Both the position numbers and the translations under genes were made by a program. Under the pieces are notes generated by a model, which saw only the letters and a program-made list of their open reading frames with translations, had not been told where the DNA came from and made no database searches. Below are positions 50,883-59,982 of a DNA stretch of 64,000 nt, one piece after another. Each line of letters starts with the position of its first letter. The stretch's first letter is position 1. The DNA lies in NCBI GenBank assembly GCA_963974935.1, contig CAXBEV010000009.1, forward strand, positions 1 to 64,000. The letters run 5' to 3'. This DNA is from UBA4479 sp963974935 (lineage in GTDB: Bacteria > Pseudomonadota > Alphaproteobacteria > Rhodospirillales > Casp-alpha2).

Positions 50883-51713
50883 TCAGCGCTGGCGTTTCGC
50901 ACAGTAAAATGTCGAACGCCCACCCTGTATCATCTGACGGATACCGTCTTCACAGTCGCAGCCCGGACATTTTTCACCGCCGCGTCCATAAACCGCGAAA
51001 CTATGCTGAAAATAGCCGAGTTCGCCGGAAGTTTGGCGATGATCACGCAATGACGAGCCGCCGGCCGCAATCGCATCGTTCAGCACATCGCGGATCGCTT
51101 CGGCCAAACGTACGGCACGTTGACCTTTAACCGTGCGCGCCAGTCGTTTCGGCGAGATGCCTGCACGATACAAGGCTTCCGATGCATATATGTTGCCAAC
51201 GCCTGCGACCACCCGCTGGTCCAAAATCGCCACTTTGATCGCACTACGCCGCTCGCCAAGGCCTAAAGCGAGAGCCGGGCCATCAAACGCGTTAGAAAGG
51301 GGCTCCGGCCCCAAACCTGCCAAAAACTTCTGCGTCGGCAGTTGCGCGGCATCGAACAAATCGACAAAGCCGAACCGCCGTGGATCATTATATCGGATGG
51401 TGACCCCGGTATCGGTCACCAACTCCAAATGATCATGGGGCTCGAGCGGCGGCGGCGCATCCTTATAGACACGATAACGCCCGGACATGCCGAGATGCGA
51501 CAGCATAATGAGATCACCTGATAAGCGGATGAGGAGGTACTTCGCGCGCCGCTCGACACTTATAATCGTGCGTCCGGTCATTCGCGTCGCCAAGCCGGGC
51601 GGCAGCGGAAACCTTAAGTCAGGGCGAAACGCCGTCACCTTCGCCAACACAGCACCTTCCAGCACAGGCGCCAAGCCACGCCGTACGGTTTCGACCTCGG
51701 GAAGTTCAGGCAT
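50883..51713 (-). CDS. mutM: Formamidopyrimidine-DNA glycosylase MutM (Fpg)
   Basis: A 276-residue DNA repair enzyme. It starts with PELPEVETVRRGL (Pro2 and Glu3 catalytic), has the conserved Lys in LSHLGMSGRYRV and the C-terminal zinc finger CPGCDCEDGIRQMIQGGRST then FYCAKRQ. The enzyme removes 8-oxoguanine and cuts the strand. It is divergent from ubiE across 80 bp. Confidence 0.97.
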   Translation of the reverse strand: MPELPEVETVRRGLAPVLEGAVLAKVTAFRPDLRFPLPPGLATRMTGRTIISVERRAKYLLIRLSGDLIMLSHLGMSGRYRVYKDAPPPLEPHDHLELVTDTGVTIRYNDPRRFGFVDLFDAAQLPTQKFLAGLGPEPLSNAFDGPALALGLGERRSAIKVAILDQRVVAGVGNIYASEALYRAGISPKRLARTVKGQRAVRLAEAIRDVLNDAIAAGGSSLRDHRQTSGELGYFQHSFAVYGRGGEKCPGCDCEDGIRQMIQGGRSTFYCAKRQR

Positions 51714-51793
51714 AAAAGGCGGGCTCCGAAAAAAACGAATAGACGGTTACGGAAGCGTAGCGTGCAGGCGCGGGTTCGGCTATGGTCCCGTTC

Positions 51794-52558
51794 ATGACTG
51801 GCCAAAAACATAAGAATTCCGATCCGGAAACTGTGTCGTTCGGCTTTCGCGACGTCAATGTCGAAGAAAAAGCCGACCTTGTGAGCGAGGTGTTTTCCTC
51901 GGTCGCCGGCAAATACGATCTGATGAACGACCTGATGAGCCTCGGCATCCATCGTTTGTGGAAATCTGCGATGTTGGACTGGCTTGCGCCTAAGCTCGAC
52001 ATGACACTGGTCGATGTCGGCGGCGGCACCGGTGACATTACGTTCCGCTGGCGCGAGCGCGGCGGTGGCGAAGTTACGGTTGTCGATTATTCCGAAGACA
52101 TGATCACAGTCGGTCGCGATCGCGCCATCAACAAAGGCATGCTGGATGGCATCACCTGGACCGTCGGCAATGCCGAGCAATTAGCCCTGCCCGATAACTC
52201 GGTGGACGCCTATGCCAGCGCATTTTGTTTACGCAACGTCGCCCGATTGGACAAAGCGCTTTCCGAAGCGCGCCGCGTGCTGCGCCCGGGCGGTCGTTTC
52301 TTGTGCCTGGAATTTTCTCATCTGGCGCTGCCCGCTTTTGAACAAGCCTATGACGCGTGGTCTTTTAAAGTGCTGCCGGCGCTTGGTGCCCGTTTTGCAG
52401 GCGACAAAGAGTCATATGTATATCTGGCTGAGAGCATCCGTCGCTTTCCGAGCCAGCAAGTCTTTGCAGACATGATCGCCGACGCTGGCCTAGAGCAGGT
52501 AAAAGTGCGCAATCTGTCGGGCGGCATCGCTGCGCTGCATTCGGCTTGGCGCCTTTAA
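51794..52558 (+). CDS. ubiE: Ubiquinone/menaquinone C-methyltransferase UbiE
   Basis: A 254-residue SAM-dependent methyltransferase. The opening FGFRDVNVEEKADLVSEVFS and VAGKYDLMNDLMSLGIHRLW are typical of UbiE; the SAM site is LVDVGGGTGDITFRW, and LCLEFSHLALPAFEQAYDAW follows. It methylates the ring carbon in ubiquinone biosynthesis. An in-frame ATG at 51782 is possible; the later one gives the more usual MT-GQK start. The ubiB gene follows 18 bp downstream. Confidence 0.95.
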   Translation: MTGQKHKNSDPETVSFGFRDVNVEEKADLVSEVFSSVAGKYDLMNDLMSLGIHRLWKSAMLDWLAPKLDMTLVDVGGGTGDITFRWRERGGGEVTVVDYSEDMITVGRDRAINKGMLDGITWTVGNAEQLALPDNSVDAYASAFCLRNVARLDKALSEARRVLRPGGRFLCLEFSHLALPAFEQAYDAWSFKVLPALGARFAGDKESYVYLAESIRRFPSQQVFADMIADAGLEQVKVRNLSGGIAALHSAWRL

Positions 52559-52576
52559 AGGCGGTTTAGGAAACAG

Positions 52577-54124
52577 ATGCTTCGCTCCATGCGCCATCTT
52601 CGAAGGCTTTTTGCGCTCGCGCGGCTTTTGGCCCGACATGACGCGTTGTTCGTGCTGGAAAGGGCCGGCGTGCCGGCATCTGTCCTACGCTTAGCCGCCC
52701 TCCGCGTCACGGCGAACAGCGAGGGCCGCCCCGGCGAGCGACTTGCGCGCGCGCTGACCGAGGCCGGACCAAGCTTCATCAAACTGGGCCAAGCACTTTC
52801 GACCCGCTCAGATCTTTTAGGTGAAGAAATGACCACCGATCTTGCGCAATTGCAGGACAACCTACCGCCGTTTGATGCCGAACTTGCACGCGCCACCATC
52901 GCCGAAGAGCTCGGCGCACCGGTGGATGAATTGTTCGCCGAATTCGACAACCAAGCGATTGCTGCCGCTTCCATCGCGCAAGTGCACTTCGCCGTCACCC
53001 ACGATGGTCGCAAGGTTGCCGTGAAAGTCCTGCGCCCGAACATCGAGGCGGCCTTTCAACGTGATGTCGATCTTCTGACCTGGATTGCCGAGATCGCCGA
53101 GCGCACGCAGCCGCAACTGCGCCGCCTGAAGCCGATCGCATCCATCGCGACTCTGGCGGAAACAGTTGAGCTTGAAATGGACCTCCGCTTCGAAGCCGCC
53201 GCCGCCGCAGAGCTTGCGGAAAACTTCAAAGATGACCCTGAATTCAAAGTGCCCGACGTGGACTGGCACCTCACTGCGCGTCGGGTACTGACCACCGAAC
53301 GCTTAATTGACGGCATTCCGCTGGATGATCGGGACGCGATTGTCGCGGCCGGTCACGATCCTGTCGCGGTGCTTACCCGCGCCGCCGCAGCTTCATTCCG
53401 CCAAGTGTTCCGAGACGGCTTTTTTCATGCCGACACGCACCCCGGCAACATGTTCGTGCTACCCGATGGCCGCATCGCGGTGGTGGATTTCGGCATTATG
53501 GGTCGGCTGGACCTGAAATCGCGCCGCACCATCGCCGAGATGCTGGTGGCCTTTTTAAACCGCGATTATCGCCGCGCCGCCGAGATTCATTTCGAAGCCG
53601 GCTGGGTGCCGCGGGATCGCTCCGTCGATCATTTTACCCAAGCCTGCCGATCCATCGCCGAGCCGATCTTAGACAAACCGCAAAACGAGATTTCTATCGC
53701 GAAGCTGCTGGCGCAATTATTTCGAATCACCGAGACGTTTCGCATGGAAACCCAGCCGGAGCTTTTGTTGCTGCAAAAAACCATGCTGATTGCCGAGGGC
53801 ACGGCGCGCACGTTGGCGCCTGAGGCCAACATGTGGTTTCTCATCCGCCCGCTGATCGAAGACTGGATGCGCGCCAATTTCGGGCCCGAAGCCAAAGTAC
53901 GCGACGTCATTCAAAACCTGACCCACGCGATGGAGCGCTTGCCGGATATGATTTCCGATGTGGAACGCACCTCACGAATGCTGGCCGACGGCAAGGTCAA
54001 ACTGCATCCCGACACCATCCGTGCGCTGCGCGGTGAAGACGGGCCCAGCCGGCGCCCATCGCAGGTTTTGTGGCTGATCGTACTTGGCTTGCTGGCCGTC
54101 TTCGTAATCACGCTGATCGATTAA
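52577..54124 (+). CDS. ubiB: Ubiquinone biosynthesis protein kinase-like UbiB
   Basis: A 515-residue atypical kinase (ABC1/ADCK/UbiB family). The KxGQ motif reads FIKLGQALSTRSDLL, the Lys of the ATP site is in GRKVAVKVLRPNI, and FHADTHPGNMFVLPDGRIAV holds the catalytic Asp with VVDFGIMGRLD. A C-terminal membrane helix (VLWLIVLGLLAVFVITLI) anchors it. It supports the aerobic ubiquinone pathway by an ATPase-based role. It is coupled to ubiE. Confidence 0.96.
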   Translation: MLRSMRHLRRLFALARLLARHDALFVLERAGVPASVLRLAALRVTANSEGRPGERLARALTEAGPSFIKLGQALSTRSDLLGEEMTTDLAQLQDNLPPFDAELARATIAEELGAPVDELFAEFDNQAIAAASIAQVHFAVTHDGRKVAVKVLRPNIEAAFQRDVDLLTWIAEIAERTQPQLRRLKPIASIATLAETVELEMDLRFEAAAAAELAENFKDDPEFKVPDVDWHLTARRVLTTERLIDGIPLDDRDAIVAAGHDPVAVLTRAAAASFRQVFRDGFFHADTHPGNMFVLPDGRIAVVDFGIMGRLDLKSRRTIAEMLVAFLNRDYRRAAEIHFEAGWVPRDRSVDHFTQACRSIAEPILDKPQNEISIAKLLAQLFRITETFRMETQPELLLLQKTMLIAEGTARTLAPEANMWFLIRPLIEDWMRANFGPEAKVRDVIQNLTHAMERLPDMISDVERTSRMLADGKVKLHPDTIRALRGEDGPSRRPSQVLWLIVLGLLAVFVITLID

Positions 54125-54136
54125 CCTAAAACACGC

Positions 54137-54910
54137 TCAGTCTTTTTCATCTGCCGATGTATCCGCCGCGTTGCCGGTCGATATCTGATTCACAAACGGC
54201 TTTAGGCGGAGTTTGGTGCGATGGTCATCAGGGCCTTGTTTGCCATCCGGATGAAAGCCCCGATAATAATCCTTTTGCCATTTTTGCTCGGCCGCTTCAG
54301 AGCCGGGTGTCTTCAGGTCCTTGTTAAAAGTGTTTCGACTTTCCGACCAATCCTTGTGGTTTTTAAACATGTCGGCATCACTCTCAAAAGTGCGCACTTC
54401 AGGCTCGACCTGCTCCAAACCATCGCGGTGCATAGGAAAGACGTGACAAAACGGCTCACCTTTTTCAAAGCGCACCGGCGTGTCGGGGCGCGTGAACATC
54501 CAATTCATGGTGAACGTATAAGGTGACCAGTCGGTTTCGATCACGCCCGCTAACGGCTGAATGGCATCTTTTGGACGATTGATCGGCCCTTGCGCCATCA
54601 TGCTGATGCCAGGGTCGGTGCGAAATAAATAACCGACATGAAACGTCAAAATACCTGAGCCGAAATGGGTCGTCGGCAACAAGCCCACCTCATCGGTCGC
54701 AATAGCGATATCTGTTTTTGACGCGCCGCCATTCCACGTCGCTGTGAAATTAACCGGCGAACAAAGTTCCCAGCCATGCGCATTGGCAATGATCAACGGC
54801 AGGCAACGGTAGGCATAGGCTTGAGGCAGATCGTCCATCCATTTCCGCCCCGCCGGTGCCGGGCGGAGCTCGGGTGGATTTGGAACGGTCGGATACGCGA
54901 TCAACTTCAT
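54137..54910 (-). CDS. DUF6065 family protein
   Basis: A 257-residue cytoplasmic protein without signal or membrane helix. Family-like features are AYAYRCLPLIIANAHGWEL near the N-terminus, HFGSGILTFHVGYLFRTDPG in the middle, and FEKGEPFCHVFPMHRDGLE. The C-terminal 60 residues are polar and charged. Such proteins occur near natural-product and housekeeping genes alike; the function is unknown. It lies on the opposite strand between ubiB and coaBC. Confidence 0.75.
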   Translation of the reverse strand: MKLIAYPTVPNPPELRPAPAGRKWMDDLPQAYAYRCLPLIIANAHGWELCSPVNFTATWNGGASKTDIAIATDEVGLLPTTHFGSGILTFHVGYLFRTDPGISMMAQGPINRPKDAIQPLAGVIETDWSPYTFTMNWMFTRPDTPVRFEKGEPFCHVFPMHRDGLEQVEPEVRTFESDADMFKNHKDWSESRNTFNKDLKTPGSEAAEQKWQKDYYRGFHPDGKQGPDDHRTKLRLKPFVNQISTGNAADTSADEKD

Positions 54911-55112
54911 CAGGCGAAATTTTCAATAAAAAGGCCACCGAGACATCAACTTCGCTTATAGCAGTCCCACCGCAGCACGGCTATGACATCCCATTTGAAA
55001 AAGCCAAACTACCCAAGTGTAAAGTCTGAATGTATTGCGAAATTGCGCCCAATAGACTATTTACACGTAAGTTTCGTGTTTTATTTCGTTTCTACAGTTT
55101 GATGGCGAAAGG

Positions 55113-56345
55113 ATGATCGATCCCATGCAGGGCAAGCGCGTGTTATTGATCGTGTCGGGCGGCATCGCAGCGATCAAAATTCCAGATTTAATCCGGCGCC
55201 TGCGTGAACGCGGCGCATCGGTACGTTGCGTGCTGACCGAAGGCGGCAAACAATTTGTCACGCCGCTGAGCCTGAGCGCGCTTTCCGAAGACAAAGTCTA
55301 TGACGATCTTTTCTCGCTGACTGACGAGCACGAGATGGGACACATCAATCTGTCCCGCGAAGCCGACGTTGTGCTGGTCGCCCCTGCGAGTGCAGACATC
55401 TTGGCAAAAATGGCCGCCGGGCTGGCCGGTGATCTGGCGAGCACCGTGTTGATGGCGACCGACAAGCCGGTCCTGGCCGCGCCGTCGATGAACGTGCGCA
55501 TGTGGGAGCATCCGGCGACCCAGGCCAACGTGCAAACCCTGCAATCGCGGGGCGTCACGCTGATCGGCCCGACCGAGGGCGACATGGCGTGCGGCGAGTT
55601 CGGTATGGGCCGCATGTCGGAGCCTGCAGATATTTTGACGGCACTGGAGGCGTTTTTCGATCTGCGCCCAAAGTCACAAGCCGGGCCCCTTAAAGGTCGT
55701 CATGCCGTGGTGACCAGCGGCCCGACGTTCGAGCCCATCGATCCCGTGCGCTATATCGCCAATCGTTCCAGCGGCAAACAAGGCCACGCCATCGCGGGCG
55801 CGTTGGCCGCGCTTGGGTGTCACACCACCCTTATCACCGGGCCGACGGCACTTGCCGACCCACTTGGCTGTGACGTGATACGCATTGAAAGTGCACGCGA
55901 CATGCTGGCCGCCGTCGAAGCAGCCCTGCCCGCCGATATCGCCGTATGTGCCGCCGCCGTCGCCGATTGGCGTGTCGCCGAGGCGGCCGCCGGCAAGATC
56001 AAAAAACACGCAGGCGCCGCGCCGCCACCGCTACAGATGATAGAAAACCCCGACATCCTGGCGGCCATTTCCAAAGCCGGCAACAAGCGTCCGGCCCTGG
56101 TCATCGGCTTTGCTGCCGAAACCGATGACGTGATCAAAAACGCCACCGAGAAACGAGCCCGCAAAGGTTGTGACTGGATCGTTGCCAACGACGTCTCGCC
56201 GGCGACCGGCACCTTTGCCGGTGACGACAACACCGTGCACCTGATCACCGAAGATGCCACTGACGCGTGGCCGAAGATGACCAAACTTGCCGTCGCCGAA
56301 CATCTCGCCCAACGCATCGCACATCATTTTGAGGCTGCCGAATGA
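55113..56345 (+). CDS. coaBC: Phosphopantothenoylcysteine decarboxylase/synthetase CoaBC
   Basis: A 410-residue bifunctional flavoprotein. The CoaC half has KRVLLIVSGGIAAIKIPDLI, the active His in PASADILAKMAAGLAGDL and PAMN-like APSMNVRMWEHPAT. The CoaB half starts near residue 195 (HAVVTSGPTFEPIDPVRYI, then ANRSSGKQGHAIAGAL) and has AAVADWRV and KNPDI-type ENPDILAAI. It makes 4'-phosphopantetheine, a CoA precursor. It overlaps dut by 4 bases. The start may be the ATG at 55113 or 55125. Confidence 0.96.
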   Translation: MIDPMQGKRVLLIVSGGIAAIKIPDLIRRLRERGASVRCVLTEGGKQFVTPLSLSALSEDKVYDDLFSLTDEHEMGHINLSREADVVLVAPASADILAKMAAGLAGDLASTVLMATDKPVLAAPSMNVRMWEHPATQANVQTLQSRGVTLIGPTEGDMACGEFGMGRMSEPADILTALEAFFDLRPKSQAGPLKGRHAVVTSGPTFEPIDPVRYIANRSSGKQGHAIAGALAALGCHTTLITGPTALADPLGCDVIRIESARDMLAAVEAALPADIAVCAAAVADWRVAEAAAGKIKKHAGAAPPPLQMIENPDILAAISKAGNKRPALVIGFAAETDDVIKNATEKRARKGCDWIVANDVSPATGTFAGDDNTVHLITEDATDAWPKMTKLAVAEHLAQRIAHHFEAAE

Positions 56346-56800
56346 CCAAAGCCGTAACCATTAGCGTCGTGCGCCTCGCGCATGGTGCCGATTTAACCTT
56401 ACCCACTTATGCCACCGCCGATAGCGCCGGCATGGATTTAATGAGCGCCGAGCCCGGCGACGTTACGCTGGCGCCCGGCACGCGCGCGATGATCGCGACC
56501 GGCCTTGCCATGCAGCTGCCGTCCGGATTTGAAGCGCAAGTCAGACCTCGCTCGGGGTTGGCCGCGAAACACGGCATCACTGTGCTGAACAGTCCAGGCA
56601 CCATCGACGCGGATTACCGGGGCGAAGTAAAAGTTATCCTGATCAACTTGGGCGACGCGCCGGTGACGCTGGCACGTGGGGAGCGGATCGCACAATTGGT
56701 GATCGCACCCGTCACGCAAGCAACATGGCAGGAAGTTTCGACACTCGAAGACACGGCCCGCGGCGCTGGGGGCTTCGGCTCGACCGGCAGCAAAGGCTGA
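56342..56800 (+). CDS. dut: dUTP diphosphatase
   Basis: A 152-residue trimeric dUTPase. The five motifs are seen: DSAGMDLMSAE (I), RSGLAAKHGI (II), GTIDADYRGEVKVILINLG (III), RGERIAQLVIAPV (IV) and GAGGFGSTG (V). It hydrolyses dUTP to dUMP, keeping uracil out of DNA. The ATGA overlap with coaBC shows coupling. Confidence 0.97.
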   Translation: MTKAVTISVVRLAHGADLTLPTYATADSAGMDLMSAEPGDVTLAPGTRAMIATGLAMQLPSGFEAQVRPRSGLAAKHGITVLNSPGTIDADYRGEVKVILINLGDAPVTLARGERIAQLVIAPVTQATWQEVSTLEDTARGAGGFGSTGSKG

Positions 56801-56813
56801 GGGGGGGGAAAGC

Positions 56814-57269
56814 GTGTTACGTATCACCAAAAAAATGCTGTTCGCGATAGAGGCGGTGCTCGATATCGCCTATCACGCCGGCGCCGAGCCTGTACAAAGT
56901 CGCGAAATCACACGCCGTCAAGGCATCCCACAACGTTATCTTGAGCAAGCATTGCAGCATTTGGTCCGCGACGACATATTGGTTGGCGTGCGCGGGCCAC
57001 GCGGGGGCTACCGACTGGCCCGAGAACGTAGACGCATCACGGTCGGCGATATCGTCCGCTCAGTGCGCAAAATGGAAACCGCCGAAGATCCACTGCAGAC
57101 CGAACAAGGCTCCGATCTCGGCCAGAAAGTGGTGCGCCCCCTCTGGAACGACGTGCAAGAAGACGTGATGCAGCGATTAGATGCCACCAGCATCGATGAT
57201 CTCTGTCAAAACGCGAACAAAGTCGGCATCGAAAGCGAAGGCCGACAGAACTTAGACTTCATCATCTAA
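56814..57269 (+). CDS. Rrf2-family regulator without Fe-S cysteines (CymR-like position)
   Basis: A 151-residue winged-helix protein. The Rrf2 features are clear: EAVLDIAYHAGAEPVQSREI, RQGIPQRYLEQALQHLVRDD and VGVRGPRGGYRLARERRRIT. The three cysteines that bind an Fe-S cluster in IscR or NsrR are absent; the only Cys is near the C-terminus (DDLCQNAN). Without a cluster it resembles CymR, the cysteine-metabolism repressor that senses CysK. It stands 30 bp before cysK, which supports a role in sulfur control (inference). The start is GTG at 56814. Confidence 0.85.
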   Translation: MLRITKKMLFAIEAVLDIAYHAGAEPVQSREITRRQGIPQRYLEQALQHLVRDDILVGVRGPRGGYRLARERRRITVGDIVRSVRKMETAEDPLQTEQGSDLGQKVVRPLWNDVQEDVMQRLDATSIDDLCQNANKVGIESEGRQNLDFII

Positions 57270-57299
57270 CCCGATAAAAAAGATTTGAGGGACACCCAA

Positions 57300-58280
57300 A
57301 TGACCGACACCCAACATGACGCCGCCGTAGATCAAGATTTTCGTGGCCGCATTTACGAGAACATCACCGACACCATCGGCCAAACGCCGTTGGTGCGGCT
57401 GTCGCGCTTGATGAAGGATGCTGGCGTGACGGGCAACATTCTTGGAAAGTGCGAATATTTCAACCCGCTGGCCAGCGTCAAAGACCGTATCGGTCTGGCG
57501 ATGATCGAAGCGGCTGAACGCGATGGACGCATCAAAGAAGGCGCGACCTTGATTGAGCCGACGTCGGGCAATACCGGCATCGCGCTGGCGTTTGTTTGCG
57601 CCGCCAAAGGGTATCGACTGATCTTGACCATGCCGGAAAGCATGTCGATTGAACGCCGTAAAATGCTGCGCCTTTTTGATGCGGAAATCGTTTTGACGCC
57701 GGCACCGCTCGGCATGCGGGGCGCGATTGAGCGTGCCGAAGAACTGCTCAAAGAAATTCCGGGCGCGATGATGCTGCAGCAATTTGAAAATCCGGCCAAC
57801 CCGGAAATCCATCGCCGCACGACGGCCGAAGAAATCTGGCGCGACACCGGCGGCAAGGTGGATGCGCTGATTTCAGGCGTTGGCACCGGCGGCACCATCA
57901 CCGGCTGCGGCGAAGTCCTTAAGCAACGCAATCCGGACGTCAAAATCATTGCCGTCGAGCCCGAAGACAGCCCAATCCTGTCGGGCGGCGCCCCTGGCCC
58001 GCATAAGATTCAAGGCATTGGCGCCGGCTTTGTGCCGGCCATTTTAGATCGCAGCCTGATCGACGAAGTGCTGCAGATCGGCAACGAAACTGCGTTCACC
58101 ATGGCCCGCAAAGCGGCCCGCATGGAAGGCTTGGCGGTCGGCATCTCGTCGGGGGCAGCCCTTGCTGCTGCCATCGAAGTGGCGGAACGCCCGGACATGG
58201 CGGGAAAAAACATCGTTGTCATCTTGCCATCGTTTGCGGAACGCTATTTGTCGACGGCATTGTTCGAGGGCCTCGACTGA
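57300..58280 (+). CDS. cysK: Cysteine synthase A
   Basis: A 326-residue PLP enzyme. The Lys that binds PLP is in NPLASVKDRIGLAMI, the substrate loop is TSGNTGIALAFV, and the PLP phosphate loop is SGVGTGGTITGCGEVL. It makes cysteine from O-acetylserine and sulfide. The ATG at 57300 follows GAGGGACACCCAA and discards five upstream codons. It follows the Rrf2 gene and precedes a MoeB-like gene by 2 bp. Confidence 0.95.
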   Translation: MTDTQHDAAVDQDFRGRIYENITDTIGQTPLVRLSRLMKDAGVTGNILGKCEYFNPLASVKDRIGLAMIEAAERDGRIKEGATLIEPTSGNTGIALAFVCAAKGYRLILTMPESMSIERRKMLRLFDAEIVLTPAPLGMRGAIERAEELLKEIPGAMMLQQFENPANPEIHRRTTAEEIWRDTGGKVDALISGVGTGGTITGCGEVLKQRNPDVKIIAVEPEDSPILSGGAPGPHKIQGIGAGFVPAILDRSLIDEVLQIGNETAFTMARKAARMEGLAVGISSGAALAAAIEVAERPDMAGKNIVVILPSFAERYLSTALFEGLD

Positions 58281-58282
58281 GC

Positions 58283-59125
58283 ATGACCGATTTCACCGAT
58301 GCCGAAGTCGAACGCTACGCACGGCATATCTTGCTGAAAGAGGTCGGCGGCGTCGGTCAGCGTAAACTGATGGATGCAAAAGTGCTGGTGGTCGGCGCCG
58401 GGGGCCTCGGCTCACCAGTGGCGTTGTACCTAGCAGCCGCCGGGGTCGGCACCATCGGCATCATCGATGCCGACACCGTCGATCTTTCCAACCTGCAACG
58501 CCAGATCGCGCACACCACGGATCGCATTGGGATGTCCAAGGTCGAAAGTGCCGCTAAAGCGATCCATGACATCAACCCAGGCGTCAACGTGGTGGCGATG
58601 GATAAGCGCTTCGATGCGTCGAACGCGCTCGACATCATCAAAGACTACGACATCGTCGCCGATGGCTCAGACAATTTCGAGACCCGGTTCCTGATCAACG
58701 ATGCCTGCTATTTCGCAGAGAAACCGTTGGTGTCGGCTGCGATCCTGCGCTTCGACGGGCAAATCAGCACGTATAAGGCGTACGCACCCGATGAAGACGG
58801 CGGTCATGGTCCGTGTTATCGGTGCATCTTCCGTGAAGCGCCGCCGCCAGGCCAAATCCCAAGTTGTGCCGAAGCCGGCGTGATGGGCGCGATGTGCGGC
58901 GTGATGGGCTCGTTGCAGACAACTGAGGTCCTTAAAGAGATCATGGGCATAGGCGACAGCCTGTCCGGCTCGTTGATGGTTATCGACGGCTTGGCGACCG
59001 AGTTTCGTAAGATTAAGGTCAAAGCCGATCCGGGCTGCCCGTTGTGCGGTGAAAACCCTTCGATCACCGATCTTTCGAGCCATACGGTTGCGGCGGGCAC
59101 CGTATGCTCGGCGGCGCATGGCTGA
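58283..59125 (+). CDS. ThiF/MoeB/HesA-type E1-like adenylyltransferase
   Basis: A 280-residue enzyme. The ATP site is VLVVGAGGLGSPVALYLAAA, the Asp motif IIDADTVDLSNLQRQIAHTT, the catalytic Arg region RQIAHT and the zinc site uses CYRCIF and CPLCGENP. It adenylates the C-terminus of a ubiquitin-like sulfur-carrier protein (MoaD or ThiS) before sulfur transfer. Which carrier is used cannot be decided; the sulfur context suggests a role in cofactor or cysteine sulfur transfer. The CDS begins 2 bp after cysK. Confidence 0.92.
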   Translation: MTDFTDAEVERYARHILLKEVGGVGQRKLMDAKVLVVGAGGLGSPVALYLAAAGVGTIGIIDADTVDLSNLQRQIAHTTDRIGMSKVESAAKAIHDINPGVNVVAMDKRFDASNALDIIKDYDIVADGSDNFETRFLINDACYFAEKPLVSAAILRFDGQISTYKAYAPDEDGGHGPCYRCIFREAPPPGQIPSCAEAGVMGAMCGVMGSLQTTEVLKEIMGIGDSLSGSLMVIDGLATEFRKIKVKADPGCPLCGENPSITDLSSHTVAAGTVCSAAHG

Positions 59126-59134
59126 TAAAAAACG

Positions 59135-59560
59135 ATGAAAAAACTCTCGCTTGTCGTTGCCTCACCGTATTTTGAAAAGGTGCATTATGCGTTTGTGATG
59201 GCGACCGGGGCCGCCGCCATCGGTGCGCCGGTGACGATGTTTTTCACCATGAGCGCCTGCCCGGCAATTTTAAAAGACCCGGACTGGCGGATATTGCCAT
59301 CTGAAAAACCTGGCATGACGGCAGCGGCAAGAGACCAAGCGTTCACCGCAAACGGCGTCGCCGGCCTAGACGAGTTGATCGACAGCGCAGTTGAGCTCGG
59401 CATCACCTTTATGATCTGCGAAATGGGCCTGCGCGCAGAGGCCCTAGAAGACGCCCCTTTGCGTGACGGCCTTGCAGCTGAACGCACTGGCGTCGTGACT
59501 TTCTTTAATGATGCCGGTCTGACAGAAGCGACGGGCAGCAGCAATATCGTCTACGTTTAA
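59135..59560 (+). CDS. DsrE/DsrF-like sulfur-relay family protein
   Basis: A 141-residue cytoplasmic protein. The fold begins MKKLSLVVASPYFEKVHYAF and includes an Ala/Gly-rich turn (ATGAAAIGAPVTMFFT), the conserved Cys in FMICEMGLRAEAL and the end TGVVTFFNDAGLTEATG. DsrE-like proteins carry sulfur on a cysteine. It lies 9 bp downstream of the MoeB-like gene and its end overlaps a rhodanese gene on the other strand by 4 bp, which fits a shared sulfur-transfer function. Confidence 0.85.
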   Translation: MKKLSLVVASPYFEKVHYAFVMATGAAAIGAPVTMFFTMSACPAILKDPDWRILPSEKPGMTAAARDQAFTANGVAGLDELIDSAVELGITFMICEMGLRAEALEDAPLRDGLAAERTGVVTFFNDAGLTEATGSSNIVYV

Positions 59561-59982
59561 GGCTGCACCCACGGCAGGCCGCGCACTTTCCAGCCGCCCA
59601 CCGTGCCGCGATGCCCGGCTTCGCTGCAGTCACCTTCAAAGCCTTCGGTCACGTTATAGCAACGCGCGTAGCCCAACGTCGCCATGGCCGTTGCGGCAGC
59701 GACGGAACGCACGCCGGAACGGCATAAAAACAATATCGGCACATCTTCCGAAGGCACCGCGTCTTTGACGGCTTCTTCGAAGTGCGGATTACGGCGCATG
59801 TCTGGAAAGAGCTTCCAGGAAATCCGATGTACGGGCTTTTTCAGGGTCGAGAGATCGGGAGAGCCGACGTATGCGAACTCGGCATCGGTGCGCACATCGA
59901 TCAGCACGGCATCGGGCTCGTCGGTCAACATCGCCCAAGCCTCGGTCGGTGAAATATCGCCGGCGTAATCAATGTCGCTCAT
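59557..59982 (-). CDS. Rhodanese-like sulfurtransferase
   Basis: A 141-residue single-domain rhodanese. The catalytic loop is ILFLCRSGVRSVAA with the active Cys, and the domain starts DYAGDISPTEAWAMLTDEPD. The CRSGxRS loop is typical of persulfide-forming enzymes. It ends at 59557, overlapping the DsrE gene tail to tail, and its start overlaps the ferredoxin-NADP reductase stop by 4 bases (ATGA). Confidence 0.93.
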   Translation of the reverse strand: MSDIDYAGDISPTEAWAMLTDEPDAVLIDVRTDAEFAYVGSPDLSTLKKPVHRISWKLFPDMRRNPHFEEAVKDAVPSEDVPILFLCRSGVRSVAAATAMATLGYARCYNVTEGFEGDCSEAGHRGTVGGWKVRGLPWVQP

